64,000 nucleotides of DNA from Hippopus hippopus (GCA_946811185.2 OX328108.1:7116456-7180455), one strand, 5' to 3'. Numbered from the stretch's first letter, positions 10,485 through 22,169 are shown. The notes: generated by a model not told the origin, from the sequence alone. Made by a program: numbers and translations.

Positions 10485-10636
10485 GGGTCAGTATTCACCA
10501 ACCATTTTGAAAGTAACACAATTTCTGATTGGCTAAACCATTTGGTGTAGCCAATCAGTTGTGTTACTTTCAAATTTTGAAAATCTTTGAAAATAAGACT
10601 ATTACTGTTCTTCAGGATGGTTGGTGAATACGATCC
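10485..10636. mobile_element. pal-A, intact
   Basis: GGGTCAGTATTCACCAACCA at left and ATGGTTGGTGAATACGATCC at right. The centre is CTGATTGGCTAAACCATTTG followed by GTGTAGCCAATCAG. Best-preserved copy. Confidence 0.9.
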
Positions 10637-10954
10637 CTGGAAGGCTGTCAAGTTAAACAATAAGTGCATCGACTCCTGTATTACACTGTACATCAAAACG
10701 TGCGGCTGACATGACATCGCAAATGACATGTGACGTTTACGACACACCGGATGTTGTTAATACATTCTCGTTATTTCATTCAAACGCGTTACAAGGTGAA
10801 GGTCGACATTTTTATTCTTCCGCTTTGTCTCGCATTCTTGTCATTTCCTGTAGCTGATTTACCGACAGAAATCGCTGAACAGAGATCGTCGGAGGGCATT
10901 CATGTAACAGAAGTATCATACATTTCGCTCAACGTTTATGAATCAGTGAGCTTT

Positions 10955-11255
10955 TTAACGCTTTACCAGACAAAACAATTTTAGACTTGTCCAAATTGAA
11001 AGCATTTGCAGACGACAAATTAAATCTGATTCCGATGATGTGATTTGTCTTTTAATACATGGTTATCTCTCATCAAAAATCTAATCGTGAATATGCATTA
11101 ATCATAATGTGTATGTAAAACAAGGACTAATTCAGTCTTCGAAAGGGGTCGAAAACTTTGTAGGAAAGGAGAAAATGCTGGTTAATGTTTCTACTTTTCC
11201 TAAAATGTTTTTGAAAAAAAAGAAAAAAACCCTCTTCCGCAGGGCTGTTAACACA
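10955..11255 (+). repeat. pal-C with internal insertion
   Basis: The left flank TTTACCAGACAAAACAATTT to GATGTGATTTGTCTTTTAA is followed by about 85 bp of foreign AT-rich DNA (about 11050-11135). The core AGAAAATGCTGGTTAATG and a degraded right arm then resume. Confidence 0.65.
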
Positions 11256-11634
11256 TGATATTGTTAACGTGTCAAAAAAGTGTGGTAAAGAAAATGTCAA
11301 CAAAAGATGAAATGAGTTTGCAAAGGTTTTAAAAAAAAATCATTTGCAAATAGACTTTTTGAGGACATGTGCTAATTTCACCGATACCTTGCTCAGTAAT
11401 CTTCCCAAGCCACTGACAGCTTTCTTACATAAACACAGTCCAAACAATTTTCAGGGAGAGAGATGAATGAATCATGTCGTCATGCCCATCATTCATCCTC
11501 GAGCTGGCATGTGGTCCCTGTCGTGATCGAAGAACGAGTTCCTCTTTCCGGTCGAAAGATTGGATTGAGGGTAATAGCCTCTGCTTAAACATAGATATAC
11601 GAATAGGAAAAAAAAAATCATCCTAATGTACTAA
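11256..11634. other. no feature recognised
   Basis: Mixed-composition DNA containing an imperfect GATGAATGAATCATG / CATTCATC pairing near 11463-11500. No gene or known repeat. Confidence 0.4.
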
Positions 11635-12150
11635 ATAGCAAACATTATTTCATGCTTTCCGGTAGTTTATCGAGAAAAAACGGTGAAATATTTTTCGATA
11701 TTTCATGGTTACGACCAGTGAAAAATACCGATTTTATTTTCTAACTCTTCAATTGAAGGCGGAAACAGTAGTTTCTGCGCACTAGTTACCTAGGTAAAAT
11801 GCGCGTGCCACTCAACCAGATGGAAATATGACGTAATTTACCCTACATTTCTCGCGCTTTACGTAATATTGTAATGCGTTGCTATGCGGAGGAGGTACGC
11901 CACGGGAAACTAAGGAAAACAGCTGTACTGGATTTTGATGTAAGTCCCCCCAAAATAAGGTTAGAAGCATGAAATAAACAGAATATTTGGTTTTCTTTTC
12001 TCGGTGAAAGATCGAAACTTATTTAATCTCGTGAACATCATCGGTAATATTTTCACGAGTGGCGCAGCCACGAGTGAAAATATTTCCAGATGGTGTTCAC
12101 GAGATGCAATAAGTTTCGATCTTTCACCGAAAAAAACAAATATCCTCTAT
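11635..12150 (-). repeat. family F repeat, reverse
   Basis: Reverse complement of the 7803-8370 family: begins CATTATTTCATGCTTTCCGG and ends ACAAATATCCTCTAT. The hairpin near the right end (12012-12128) pairs GAAACTTATTTAATCTCGTG with CACGAGATGCAATAAGTTTC. Confidence 0.75.
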
Positions 12151-12164
12151 ATCCTTTGTCTTTT

Positions 12165-13070
12165 ACGACCACGAGGACACAGGCTTTTGAAAATATTGTG
12201 TGAAAACGAGGGAGAAAATGCTTGTAACCAGCATCTTATCATTGTCCCACAACGTTTTCTTTCATTTCATAGAAAAACACCATTATTATTTTAGCCAGAT
12301 TTAAATTGTCGTCTGTATTATGCTTTCAGAATGGATCAGTCTGAATTTCTGTCGTTTGGTTAAGATTTCTAATTCCTATTCGTATTGTCGGAATATAGAA
12401 TTCTGTACCGACTGCAATCCGGAAGAGAGTTAACGTATTTTTACCCTTAGCCTAACAATCCCAAGTTTTAAAGACCCTGAGGAAAAAGGCTTTTGAAAAC
12501 GTTGTGGAAAAAAGGGGAAAATGCTGGCAACAACATTTTTTCCTTTTCACACAATTTTTTCTATCCTTTCCAAAACAAACCGCACCATTTGAGACGCATT
12601 TAAATTTTCGTCTGCAAACGCTTCCAGTTTGGACCAGTCTAATTTTTTGTCGTCTGGTAAAAAGTAGTTAACGCGTCTGAGGTATTTTCAGACCAATTCG
12701 TATTGTCTGAATATAGAATTCCGCAATCTGGAAGAGAGGTAACGTATTTTTACCCTTTATAAAAACAATCTCAAGTTTTAAACACCCTGAAAAAGAAGGC
12801 TATTGAAAACGTTGTGTGAAAAGGAGATAATTATGGTTACAGCAATTTCTCCTTTTCACATAATGCTTTCTACCCTTTCTAAAACAAACCGCACCGTTTG
12901 AGACGCATTTAAATTTTAGTCTGCAAACGCTTCCAATTTGGACCAGTCTAATTTTTTGTCGTCTGGTAAAGAGTTACGTTTCTTGGTATTTTCAGACCAG
13001 TTCGTATTGTCTGAATATAGAATTCCGCACCGGCTTCAATCTGGAGGAGAGTTTACGTTATTTAATTAGT
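12165..13070 (-). repeat. tandem array of pal-C plus spacer
   Basis: Three consecutive units, each one reverse pal-C and a spacer containing TTCGTATTGTCTGAATATAG. That marker recurs at 12379, 12697 and 13001, giving periods of 318 and 304 bp. The array grew by tandem duplication of an element with its flank, since independent insertion would not copy the spacer. The marker sequence is not part of ordinary pal-C. Confidence 0.85.
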
Positions 13071-13142
13071 TTTCAAAACTATAAACTTTACGGTATTCAA
13101 CTTTTTCAGATCTGGAATTTATCACAGCAAATGCAATCTCTG

Positions 13143-13340
13143 TTTCACCCTTCGCCACACAACCCCGAGTTTTTCACGACACCGTAGACGAATGCTTCAA
13201 AAACATCATAGTAAAAGGAGAAATTTCTGGTAATAAGCAATTTCTCTTTTTCCGACCACAAAGTTTTCTACTTTTTCCAAAACAAACTCCGTTACTCGAA
13301 CTACCTTCATTTTGTCGTCTGCAAATGCTTTCAAGACTGC
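13143..13340 (-). repeat. pal-C, reverse, diverged
   Basis: TTCACCCTTCGCCACACAAC at left. The core GAGAAATTTCTGGTAATAAG is weak. TTTTGTCGTCTGCAAATGCT at right. Confidence 0.7.
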
Positions 13341-13360
13341 TATGAAAGTTTACCCCGCAG

Positions 13361-13569
13361 TAAACCCTAAGGCTGCTAAGCGCGGCTCGAGGACCTTTTG
13401 CGGACAGTGTAGATCTAAGATCAGACTGCACAAAACGTGCAGTCTGATCTTAGATCTACACTGTCCGATAATAAGATGTTTGAAAAAAAAAAACCCTTTG
13501 AAATAGCAATATTTGGGTTTTTACTATCGACTTGAAAGTTTCATTTAGTTATTTAGCTGCTTAAGAGTT
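13361..13569 (+). mobile_element. pal-B with perfect hairpin
   Basis: 13401-13467 is a perfect stem-loop: a 31-bp arm beginning CGGACAGTGTAGATC, loop AAAAC, and its exact complement. Flanks AACCCTAAGGCTGCTAAGCG and TTTAGCTGCTTAAG. Confidence 0.9.
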
Positions 13570-13999
13570 CAAAGTGAACACCTGGTCTCATCGCGAAATT
13601 TCGCCTGAAACGATAACGGATCATGTAATTATATAAATATTCGAAAAGAAACAAGAAGAAAAAAAGACCATACATTGTGAAAAAAGAAAACATTGCGAAA
13701 CACGCCAAAAAAATGCTTTCTACGAGCAATGCAATTGCTTTTTGCTCAAAGCTTTTATACGAGTACAAAATCATCCGCATGGTGAAGAAGTTCATTGTAT
13801 GTTTCATTTTGGAAAATCGTAGACATCTTTGAAGTCATCAGGTGCCTTCTAAATGTTTATCTAGGATTCCAGACGTGTAAAAAAACCCATCGTTCCAACA
13901 ATAGAAGTCAAAATATGTTAAAAGTGCACTTTAGAAAATCATGATTCGAATTCCTTGCAATTAAAACGTAATCGAATCATTCCAGTTTTTTAACGATTT
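13570..13999. other. no feature recognised
   Basis: AT-rich spacer. The 84-codon reverse open frame here is low-complexity and hydrophobic, with no recognisable domain. Confidence 0.45.
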
Positions 14000-14195
14000 G
14001 GTTTGGTTTGTATTGGAGTTAAACGCCATTTTAATAGCTTAGGTCATGTCATGGCGGTCAGTGACGCACCCGTGTGTTTCCTGGCTTTCTCACACCAGTA
14101 CTGACACAACTTTCTTTCCAAAGCCACTGACTACTTTTCTCATATGCATCAGAGGTGAAAGGCGAAAAATCGCCGGAAAGAAAGTTCGCCGCAAC
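14000..14195 (-). repeat. SINE fragment, reverse
   Basis: GGAGTTAAACGCCATTTTAA, CGGTCAGTGACGCACCCGTG, CACACCAGTACTGACACAAC and CATCAGAGGTGAAAGGCG match the reverse SINE at 25228-25515. The tRNA head is cut off where pal-C begins. Confidence 0.75.
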
Positions 14196-14199
14196 TGTT

Positions 14200-14416
14200 G
14201 TTTTTTAACGACCTTGCGGGGAAAATATCTTTGAAAACATTTTGAGAATAGGACAAAATGCCAGTTACCATCATCGTCTCTTTTTCTCACAATGTTTTCT
14301 ACTGTTTCAGAAAGAAATATCATCCGCTAAGAGCAACATTTTGTGTCGTCTGCAAATTACTTTCAATTTGGCCATGACAAGTAGTGAATTTTGTCTACTG
14401 GTATAGAATAAATTAA
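14200..14416 (-). mobile_element. pal-C, reverse
   Basis: TTTTTTAACGACCTTGCGGG, core AAATGCCAGTTACCATCATC, ending GGTATAGAATAAATTAA. Shares TTAA 14413-14416 with the next copy. Confidence 0.75.
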
Positions 14417-14641
14417 CCCTTTACCAAACAATCCCTGGTTTTTACGACCCAGAGGAAGAAGCCTTCTGAAAACATTGTGGGAAAAGGAGAAAATGCTGGT
14501 AACCAGCATTTTCTCCTTTTCCCACAATGTTTTCTACTCTTCTACAGTCAAGTTTCAATTTTTGAGTCACATTTATTTTGTCGTCTGCAAATGCTTTCAA
14601 TTTGGACAAGTCTAAAATTTTGGCGTCTGGTAAAGAGTTAA
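14413..14641 (-). mobile_element. pal-C, reverse, full length
   Basis: TTAACCCTTTACCAAACAAT to CTGGTAAAGAGTTAA. The core at about 14471-14537 is a near-perfect palindrome around CTGGTAACCAG. Intact terminal repeats. Confidence 0.9.
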
Positions 14642-14716
14642 GTGAAAAGGGATAGGTCATGTGTGATTACATTGTTATACCATGAAAATATATAGCCATT
14701 CGAAAGCTCATTTTTC

Positions 14717-14835
14717 CTGCAGACAAAATATTGAGGCTTCCAGCTGACCTCTTTTAAAACCGTTATGGAAAAAAAAAAAACGTCTCGTCACGAGCCATTT
14801 CTCCTTTTATCACAATGTTATCAAATGAATGTGTT
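14717..14835. repeat. pal-C fragment
   Basis: CTTTTAAAACCGTTATGG followed by a poly-A run and GCCATTTCTCCTTTTATCAC. Much decayed. Confidence 0.45.
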
Positions 14836-14845
14836 CATTGGACCT

Positions 14846-15056
14846 TTAACCTTTTACCACGACTTTTAGCGACCTTGAGAAAGAAAGCGTTTGAAAACAT
14901 GGTGGGAATAAGAAGTAAGCGGCATTTTCTCCTTTTCCTACAATGCTTACTACTCCCTTTAAGATAAATTCCTCCATCTGAGCCACAATTGATTTGTAGT
15001 TTGAAAATGCTTTCGGCTTGGACAAGTCTAAATTTTGTCGTTTGGCAAAGAGTTAA
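14846..15056 (-). mobile_element. pal-C, reverse
   Basis: TTAACCTTTTACCACGACTT at left and GTTTGGCAAAGAGTTAA at right. The left hairpin arm is partly lost. Confidence 0.75.
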
Positions 15057-15974
15057 TACATGGATCCGTGGTGATAAGATAAACCGACTTCCTTAGATAC
15101 TGTTGCTAAGGGCTCCCAAACAACCACAGTAAATACATATACAGTATAGCAGGTAGGCTACTTAAATCGTGCTGTCATGACTGTTTCTGTCAATAAAATT
15201 CCGGAAAAAATATTTCTATCATATGGTTCTGCCGATGATGAATTCTCGGTAAAAAATTTAAAGATGCTTAAACTAATTTACACAAAGATATGTACAAAAA
15301 GGGCGATTTACGGGGGCTACGGACAATGTAATAGATCTACTTGTTTTAGCAAAGTTTTGAACTTCAGTGAGAAACAATAAAACACCTTAACAAACCTCTG
15401 TTTTGCCACAGAATAACAGAATTAAATATACTTATTGTTTTCGTAAGACTAGTAAAGCCATCTCAACATCATACCCAATTAAATAACACTGAATTACAAG
15501 CATTTCGAAAAAAAAATATAGATTGTCTGATTCTACAGAGAGGTTTAATTTTATGAAAAATTGACTATGACTTGACTATGAAAATTTTCAATTTCAGGTT
15601 AAGGGAAAAAGGGTTTTCTTCTGATTTTAAAATGTGTTAAGTGTGCTGTGAATTAACAAACTTGTTAATGTTAGTGACGGTAGTTTGTTTTATCTTATGA
15701 TATACTGAAGACAACGGGTGGTCAAGTTGATTAGAGCGGCAAATTGGTTTGCAGTCAAACACACTTCCTATCCGTTAACAGTTTACCGACACATCCTTTG
15801 AAATGGCAGATGTGCTAACCCACTTAAGTACGACTAAGTAAAAAGTTTATTTAATTAACATAAGTTGCCTTTTTAGCTGAACTGCCACCGGTACAGAACA
15901 GAGTTAGACTTAATATCATAACTGAATTCTATTTTTAGTGTAATGAGGAATACAAGTCAATATGCTTACCGTAA
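15057..15974. other. unassigned region
   Basis: A 67-codon open frame (15177-15380) lies here but matches no domain I know. Near 15720 the stretch GTGGTCAAGTTGATTAGAGC weakly resembles a tRNA-type box A. Nothing firm. Confidence 0.35.
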
Positions 15975-16070
15975 ATAGTAGATAGTTTTAATTCAAGATT
16001 AGACTGCATGTTACTTGCAATCTGATCTATATCTACACATTTAGCATATTCTTCATGCACCAAGGGTTAA
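15975..16070. repeat. pal-B relic
   Basis: AATTCAAGATTAGACTGCAT pairs with TTGCAATCTGATCTATATCT, followed by AAGGGTTAA. This is a heavily decayed pal-B hairpin. Confidence 0.5.
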
Positions 16071-18362
16071 GATTAACGTCAAACTGAAACATTGATGACA
16101 AGTGCCACTTTTTGGATGTGCATAGGTTATTGAACAAGGTTAGATATTCAAGTAAAAGTATTTTCTTTTTATTAGTATTTCATATAGATCTATTTTTACC
16201 TTTGTTTTCCACTTTAACACATTTTGTCTCTTTCAGAATCTTTCAGAGGGGGAAAAAAAAACTTTAGCATTAATTAATCTATTGTGTAATGTAGCGCTGA
16301 TCAGAACTCTTTGCATATGTCACATTTTCAGTCATTATCATAATTCAAACTTGTCTACAGCCTCTGCGTGATCTCACGTCAGCGGTACACGTTCGCAAAG
16401 CACATATTTTAAACTTTTTCTTAAATTCAAACGTTTAAAACACAAAATAAATAAAAACTTCCGCATCCCTGCAACGTTAACAGTCGTTTATTTGGGAGCC
16501 GTAATAGCAGACAACAAGGCTGCACATCGGATTAGAATAAATGTGATGACCTGATTGGTCATTTATCGATTTCCACGGATCCATGTATTGGTGTTGATTA
16601 GCCAGTGTATAGTCCATTTGTTTTCTATAAAAACTAACATTTTGATCAAATGCAATAATATGGAACAACTGCTTTATGATTTCTTTGTTGCAATGTTAGT
16701 TATTTACAAAAACCATGCAGAAATGTAATTTTTCACAACTTTTCATTTTCAATTTCATGCTTTTGACTATTTAACTCTACAGTAATATTTTAGCATTTTT
16801 TGGTCTTAGACACAGAGGAGTGAGGGAGAGTTAGAGAACAGCCATAAACAATAACAAATCATAGTAAAAACTATGTGTTTTTGTAATTTCATTCATAATT
16901 AGATTCAGTAGTGACTTTATGTACACAACTAGCACTATAACAATAAAAAAAATGTGAATCTCATGTTTTACAATGATCACCCTTAAGGGCATAGAAATTG
17001 AATTATTTGAGTATGTATATATACCTAAAGTTGCAAATTCTTCTACCATTAAACAGATAGCAATTTTATCAATCTGCCTAACCCAAAAGATGTGATACAA
17101 ATTATCCATAATTTAGAAAATTGACAATATCATTCCAAAAAGAAAAGAAAGAAGGTATACCGCTTCAGGTCAATTCCTGTTTTTCCAGCAATGTTTCATG
17201 AAAGTTGCTGTCTTCAAACAACTGATAAAGTGTCTGTGTAAGGGTAAGATATTATGAACCTAGTTTTTCAACATGCTTGGCCTCATATGTAAACGCTTTC
17301 AAATTGACCATGGGATAGTATGCTGTTCTATTTGTTGTACTCTCTCTACCTTTTACAGATGTCAAAATTAGCAGTGAGTTTAATGGACAAAACCCTTAAA
17401 ATACAGTTTTAAAGTCTTAAAGTATTTTTTCTCTCGCGGTTTTTGTAAAATAATCAGATAGGTATAAAGAAATTTCTCCAAAAATTTTTGAGATAGATGA
17501 TTTTGAGCCAAACGTTAGTTTTTATACCAACCAAATGGACTATACACGTATCTAATTAATACGGATGTTTGAAAAGTTTTAAAAGGTTTGATTTGATTTT
17601 TGAAAAAGGTTCTGTTTTAACAAAAAAGTAGATTTTTTTTTTCAAAACTGGATTTTAAAAACTTTTTTTGAGATTCCTTGGAAATACCCTAATACAATGT
17701 ATCCGATTTCCCGGCTTTAAAGTGTGCGCTGTTCAAAATGTAATAGTAACTTCTTCTTTTTCGCTTGTTTCTATTCTTTGATACACGTATTTGTTCCTTA
17801 TTCCCCTGCTAACCAGGTATTCAGAGGCATACTTTAATAGTTAATTTTCAATCATGAAAAATAATGTACGTACAATGAGATTTGTGTCGTATCTTGTGAA
17901 GGTATATTTTGACATGTGATTTTAAACCTGTATTCCCACATACAAACAATTATATAAACTGGTAATAAAAGATTCTCACACGATCTTCTTTGCTGACTAC
18001 AAAAAATATCTTTGGTTTATAACCTGACAGTTTCACTGGACACCTTAATTCACTGCTCGAGCAGTTTTCTGTCCTTACGCAGTACAATAGTGTCTTGACT
18101 TTTTTGACGCTTATTGATATAGGTATTGATGACGTCACACAAATGCGGTCATGAACGAGACTTGTCCGAAGAAAAAGCATTATATAAAATGTACAAATTT
18201 TAATTTTTGTTGATATATCTTTTTTTCGTGAACACTATTCTGTAACTTTTGTTTGGCCAATCCGGTGGATATCATTAGATTTTAATACTGAACATGAGTT
18301 TGACATGCTTGTAAGTTTTCGCGATCTAATGTGACTAGAAAAAAAATTCTGATGAAGTTCTG
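16071..18362. other. unassigned AT-rich region
   Basis: About 2.3 kb with almost no pal repeats, the longest such stretch. Reverse open frames of 63, 92 and 76 codons (16477-16668, 16831-17109, 17950-18180) show no recognisable domain or splice context. It may be intron or intergenic DNA. Confidence 0.4.
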
Positions 18363-18488
18363 AAATATTGGACAGTTAATATCTGAACTTAAAATGCAGT
18401 TTGGGGTCGTATTCACTAATCATTCAAATATTGGACAGTTAATATCTGAACTTAAAATGCAGTCTGGGGTCGTATTCACTAATCATTG
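18363..18488 (+). repeat. 63-bp tandem duplication
   Basis: Two near-identical 63-bp units (18363-18425, 18426-18488) beginning AAATATTGGACAGTTAATAT and ending in the first bases of pal-A (GGGGTCGTATTCACTAATCA). The duplication runs from flank into the terminus of the transposon. Confidence 0.9.
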
Positions 18489-18659
18489 TTAAGAACATTC
18501 TTAGTCTTATTCTCAGGAATTTTCTTTATTTGAATTGGTTTAGCCAATCAGAAATTGTGTTACTTTCTAAATCTAGAATAAGAACAGAACAAAACATTTT
18601 ATTCGACGTGTACACAGTACATAGTCATAGTGACACCAAAAGTCACATAAATTCCAAAG

Positions 18660-18690
<31 letters not shown>

Positions 18691-18780
18691 GTCCAGTTCC
18701 TCTCTGGCCCTCTCTCTCTCGTTCTCTAAATCTAGTATAAGAATAAGAATTAAAACTGAGAATGGTTTCTGAATAGGGGC
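18467..18780. mobile_element. pal-A split by insertion
   Basis: Left arm GGGGTCGTATTCACTAATCA to GCCAATCAGAAATTGTGTTA. After about 130 bp of other DNA that includes a TC tract, the right arm AATCTAGTATAAGAATAAG to TGAATAGGGGCC resumes. Confidence 0.65.
18659..18722. repeat. (TC)n microsatellite
   Basis: Interrupted TC-rich tract. It produces arginine/glutamate-rich reverse open frames and a serine/leucine-rich forward frame, all simple-sequence artefacts. Confidence 0.9.
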
Positions 18781-19066
18781 CTGATCTCGGTATAACTGTC
18801 CGCAAGGTACCTGATAATGCCCTCGCCGTGTAAAAACTAACATTGTGAAGATTGTGATGCATGCAAGATAGATAGATATCCAGTAAGTTTTTTCCTGTAA
18901 TAAAACTTGCATTTGATGTTCTACAGACATGGCTTTATCTCATAGTTCAAGTTTTATCTGACAATCTGAATGGAAATATTTCACAGCTGATGAAAAGTCG
19001 ACCGATTTGTGGATCACAGGAAATCATGTTCTTTTTTACTGACTTACTGTCATTTTACGGATAAAT

Positions 19067-19334
19067 ATAAGCCATGCTCTGTGAAAAAGGGTTTAAATCC
19101 ATCTGCAAAAAGTATCGATCCAGGTCAGCCTGCGCAGCCCGCACAGGCTGACCTGAGTCGAAACTTTTTTTTTCTCTTGGTCAAGTTTCTACAAGGCAAA
19201 TGTCCAGTCTACCTTACGATACAGTCGGTAGTTAGACAAACTAGATTTTGTGGATCCATTCTGGTATGATGACGTGCTTGGCATAATGCATCACAGAGAT
19301 GCATTAAGCCTCCTTTTGCTAGAGCGCCGCTCTC
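19067..19334 (+). mobile_element. pal-D element
   Basis: AAGCCATGCTCTGTGAAAAA at left and TTTTGCTAGAGCGCCGCTCT at right. The hairpin CAGGTCAGCCTGCGCAGCCC with its complement is near 19121-19155. Confidence 0.85.
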
Positions 19335-19529
19335 CTGAAAAGAGATTTGCAGGAGAAGACATTGAAATGGGAAAATACTGTGAATTGAGCTTAACACATT
19401 TTAAAACATCGAGGTAAATGGAAGCACTTCTTGTGTCTTCCTTGGTCAGACAGTTGTTCTAAATATTTCTATATGCTCAAAATCGCATGAGGGGGGAAAA
19501 TGTGATATGTAAAAGGGGTTAATTTTTTT

Positions 19530-19742
19530 TAACTTTACCAAGCAATTCATCACCTTATTGTACATCCTTAAAACCATTTTGACTAACGATCGTGTAAATC
19601 ATGGGGTAGAATGTTTTTGGACACGCAGAAAATTTACATAAAGCAAAGACTTTCGACCAATGTCAGTCTGATCGGACCGTACGAAGGCGGACATGAATCT
19701 ATGCGTTTTATAGGTGCATTAAATCACAGTTTCATGGTTCAT
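19530..19742 (-). repeat. pal-D, degenerate
   Basis: ACCAAGCAATTCATCACCTT, GGGTAGAATGTTTTTGGACA and TTTCGACCAATGTCAGTCTG follow pal-D order, but the hairpin arms no longer pair. Confidence 0.6.
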
Positions 19743-19826
19743 ATACTAGTATTTGTTAAATAACTATTGTCTGCGCCAAATCTATGCCAACAATGTTTTT
19801 CCGTTCCATTTTGTTAAAGAGTTATA

Positions 19827-20089
19827 TGGCCTGCAACACGCGAAAAGGGGCATTCGGACATTTGCGTAAAAATTCGTCTCGGATCAGCCTGCGCAGTCCG
19901 CGCAGGCTAATCCGAAACGACACTTTCCGTTTTTATGTAATTTTCTGTTTTGGGCAAGTCTACTGTGGGACAAAATCTAGTGTAGTCGTAAAGTGCCATC
20001 GCGGATTAGCCTGCGCGGATTGCGCAGGTTGATCCGAGACGACACTTCACGCAAATGTCCAAATGCCCATTTCCGCGTGTTGCAAGCCA
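19827..20089. mobile_element. element E
   Basis: Terminal inverted repeats of about 25 bp (TGGCCTGCAACACGCGAAAA; the right end is its complement). Two internal GCCTGCGCAGTCCGCGCAGG-type hairpins sit one near each end. Flanked by TATA on both sides, suggesting a TA-type target duplication. Second copy at 48471-48733. The 82-codon open frame inside is a by-product. Confidence 0.8.
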
Positions 20090-20203
20090 TATAGGGAAGA
20101 TTTGGTTAGCCTAATATTTCTATTACGTTAAATTCAGAAAGGTTGTCTAAACCATTGCAATGGTGGAATAATTAATAATTTCCAAAATAGTACACCTAGA
20201 TGT

Positions 20204-20461
20204 GAGCCATCTCTGTGAAAAAGGGGGATTAATGGATTTACAAAAAGTATCGACCCAGGTAAGCCTACACATTCCACTCAGGCTGACCTGGGTCGAATCT
20301 TTTTCTATTGGTCAATTTTGTACATGGCAAAGGACCAGTGTACCTCATAATTTAGTAAGTCGTTTTACAAAACGGATCCTATGGATCTATAATAATGTGA
20401 TGACTTGCTTGATATCATGCATCACGGAGATACATTAAGCCTCCTTTTCACAGAGCATAGT
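20204..20461 (+). mobile_element. pal-D, hairpin decayed
   Basis: GAGCCATCTCTGTGAAAAAG to CCTTTTCACAGAGCATAGTT. One arm of the hairpin reads AAGCCTACACATTCCACTC and no longer pairs fully. Confidence 0.8.
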
Positions 20462-20513
20462 TAATATATTGCACACTGCATCTATACTCGATCACGACGT
20501 CCACAATGAACAG

Positions 20514-21230
20514 AGTTTATGACAAAAACATTCACTAACAAAAAATATCCTTATCTCCATTCCAACACTTTTCTACGACCTTAGCACGTTCACGGTTAAT
20601 GGAATAAACATTTCTAAACAAAAACATCTTTAAAAAAGATAGACGGCGTAAATTTGCCAGCAAATAGGCAGGGGCCCTTAGAATAAACATGTCTATACTT
20701 TTTTTAACCAATCACAAGTTTCTATTTATTCATTTGTTATTAGTACCAAAGAGTAGGTCAAAAGCCAGCAAATTCAACTACGACAAAAAAGTGTACCTAG
20801 ATAATGTATATTTCACACTCGACGTCCCCCAATGACAGCCGAGCCCCGGTAGCTCAATCGCTTGCATACAGGACTTGAAAACAGGGGGTCGCTGATTCAA
20901 TATCCCGGCTCAGCCAATTTCTTTCCGGGGATTAATGATAGGCATTGCGACAGGAGTCATTCCTCTCCCACCACTGACCATCGTTTCGACGATGGTTATG
21001 TGGAAAAGCAGCCAGTGGCTTGGAAAGAATATTGTGCGGAGTACTAGTAAAAGAAACTCCAGGAAAGCATGGATAGGTGGACTGGCCGAAATGAAATTAA
21101 AACTCCATAGAATCAGTCAATACAATAGTCCTCAAAAACAACGTTTATGACAAAAACATTCACGCACAAAAAAACTTTATCATATGACCTCAGTTTAAAC
21201 AGTTTCCTACGATCTCCGCACGTTCACGGT
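20514..21230 (+). repeat. direct repeat flanking a SINE
   Basis: A roughly 85-bp block with GTTTATGACAAAAACATTCA near the start and GCACGTTCACGGTT near the end occurs at 20514-20597 and again at about 21140-21230. The copies are diverged. The intervening DNA contains a SINE. Confidence 0.6.
20836..21100 (+). repeat. tRNA-derived SINE
   Basis: GAGCCCCGGTAGCTCAATCG (box A), GGTCGCTGATTCAATATCCC (weak box B), ATTTCTTTCCGGGGATTAAT, GACAGGAGTCATTCCTCTCC, and GCATGGATAGGTGGACTGG. The tail is diverged. Confidence 0.8.
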
Positions 21231-21417
21231 TTGTTTCTCTACCCGTTGCGTTCTGTCACTTTGCCAATGTGATTTTGTTCAAAATTAGCCTAAATTCTCA
21301 TCAGGTTCCTGTGCTGAAATACACTGGGGATGCCTTTCTTCAATTAAAAACTCATTTTCTGATTTAAAAATGCATAAATGTTCCGCCTCGTCTTCGCTTC
21401 CAAGACTAAAGATAAAT

Positions 21418-21675
21418 GAGCCATGTTTTGTGAAAAGGGGGTTTCATGCATCTGCGAAAAGTATCGACCCAGGTCAGCCTGCGCAGTCCGCGCAGGCTGA
21501 CCTGGGCCGACACATTTCGCTATCGGTCAATTTTCTGCATGGCGAAGGACTGTTTTACATCATGATCCAGTTTGTTGTGAGACGAAATGGATTTTATGGA
21601 TTCATTATTATGCAATGACTTAGAATGATGCATTACGGAGATGCATTAAGCCCCCTTTTGCCAAAGCATGGCTCA
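21418..21675 (+). mobile_element. pal-D, intact
   Basis: GAGCCATGTTTTGTGAAAAG to GCCAAAGCATGGCTC. The hairpin GACCCAGGTCAGCCTGCGCA at 21465 pairs with TGCGCAGGCTGACCTGGG-type sequence. A good reference copy. Confidence 0.9.
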
Positions 21676-21757
21676 TTTAATATACGAGCTCATAAATACA
21701 GCAAGAGATCTCTGATGAGTTCTGAAAACTGGGTAACCCTTTTGTTGCAAGCCATAA

Positions 21758-22011
21758 GAGCGGGGCTCTGGAAAAAAGGGGCTTTAATGCATTTTCGTAC
21801 TGCAATTTACCATGCAAGTCGTTGTATAACATAGATCCTTTTTACCTATAAATCGGTTCAATCATGAGGTAGAATGGTCATTTGATATGCTGAAAATTTA
21901 CAAATAGCAAAAAGTTTTGACTCATGTCAGCCTGCGCGGATCGCGCCGGCTGACATGAGTCGAGATTTTTTGTAGATGCATTGAACCCTCTTATTTACAG
22001 AGCGTGACTCA
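21758..22011 (-). mobile_element. pal-D, reverse
   Basis: GAGCGGGGCTCTGGAAAAAA to TTTACAGAGCGTGACTC. The hairpin uses the variant stem GACTCATGTCAGCC / GGCTGACATGAGTC, both arms changed together. Confidence 0.85.
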
Positions 22012-22169
22012 TATATATATAATCGACTCTTTTCGTGGTCTTAAAGTAGATTTCACTTTCAATCGCTCACGGTTTACCTGATAGTTAGAATCAGGTGGCA
22101 GTACCGTGAGGATCAGACTGCGTAACTTTCCGTGGCATTCAAATCGCTACTGGTAGTGAAAAGTTATTG

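Noticed and set aside
15177..15380. 67-codon frame containing FLSYGSADDEF
   Set aside because: Superficially like a TIR-domain start, but the rest does not continue the fold and there are no splice or promoter signals.
16831..17109. 92-codon hydrophobic minus-strand frame
   Set aside because: AT-rich DNA readily gives Ile/Leu/Val-rich frames; no start context, splice site or family match.
18599..18930. Arg/Glu-rich minus-strand frames
   Set aside because: Produced by the TC/GA microsatellite.
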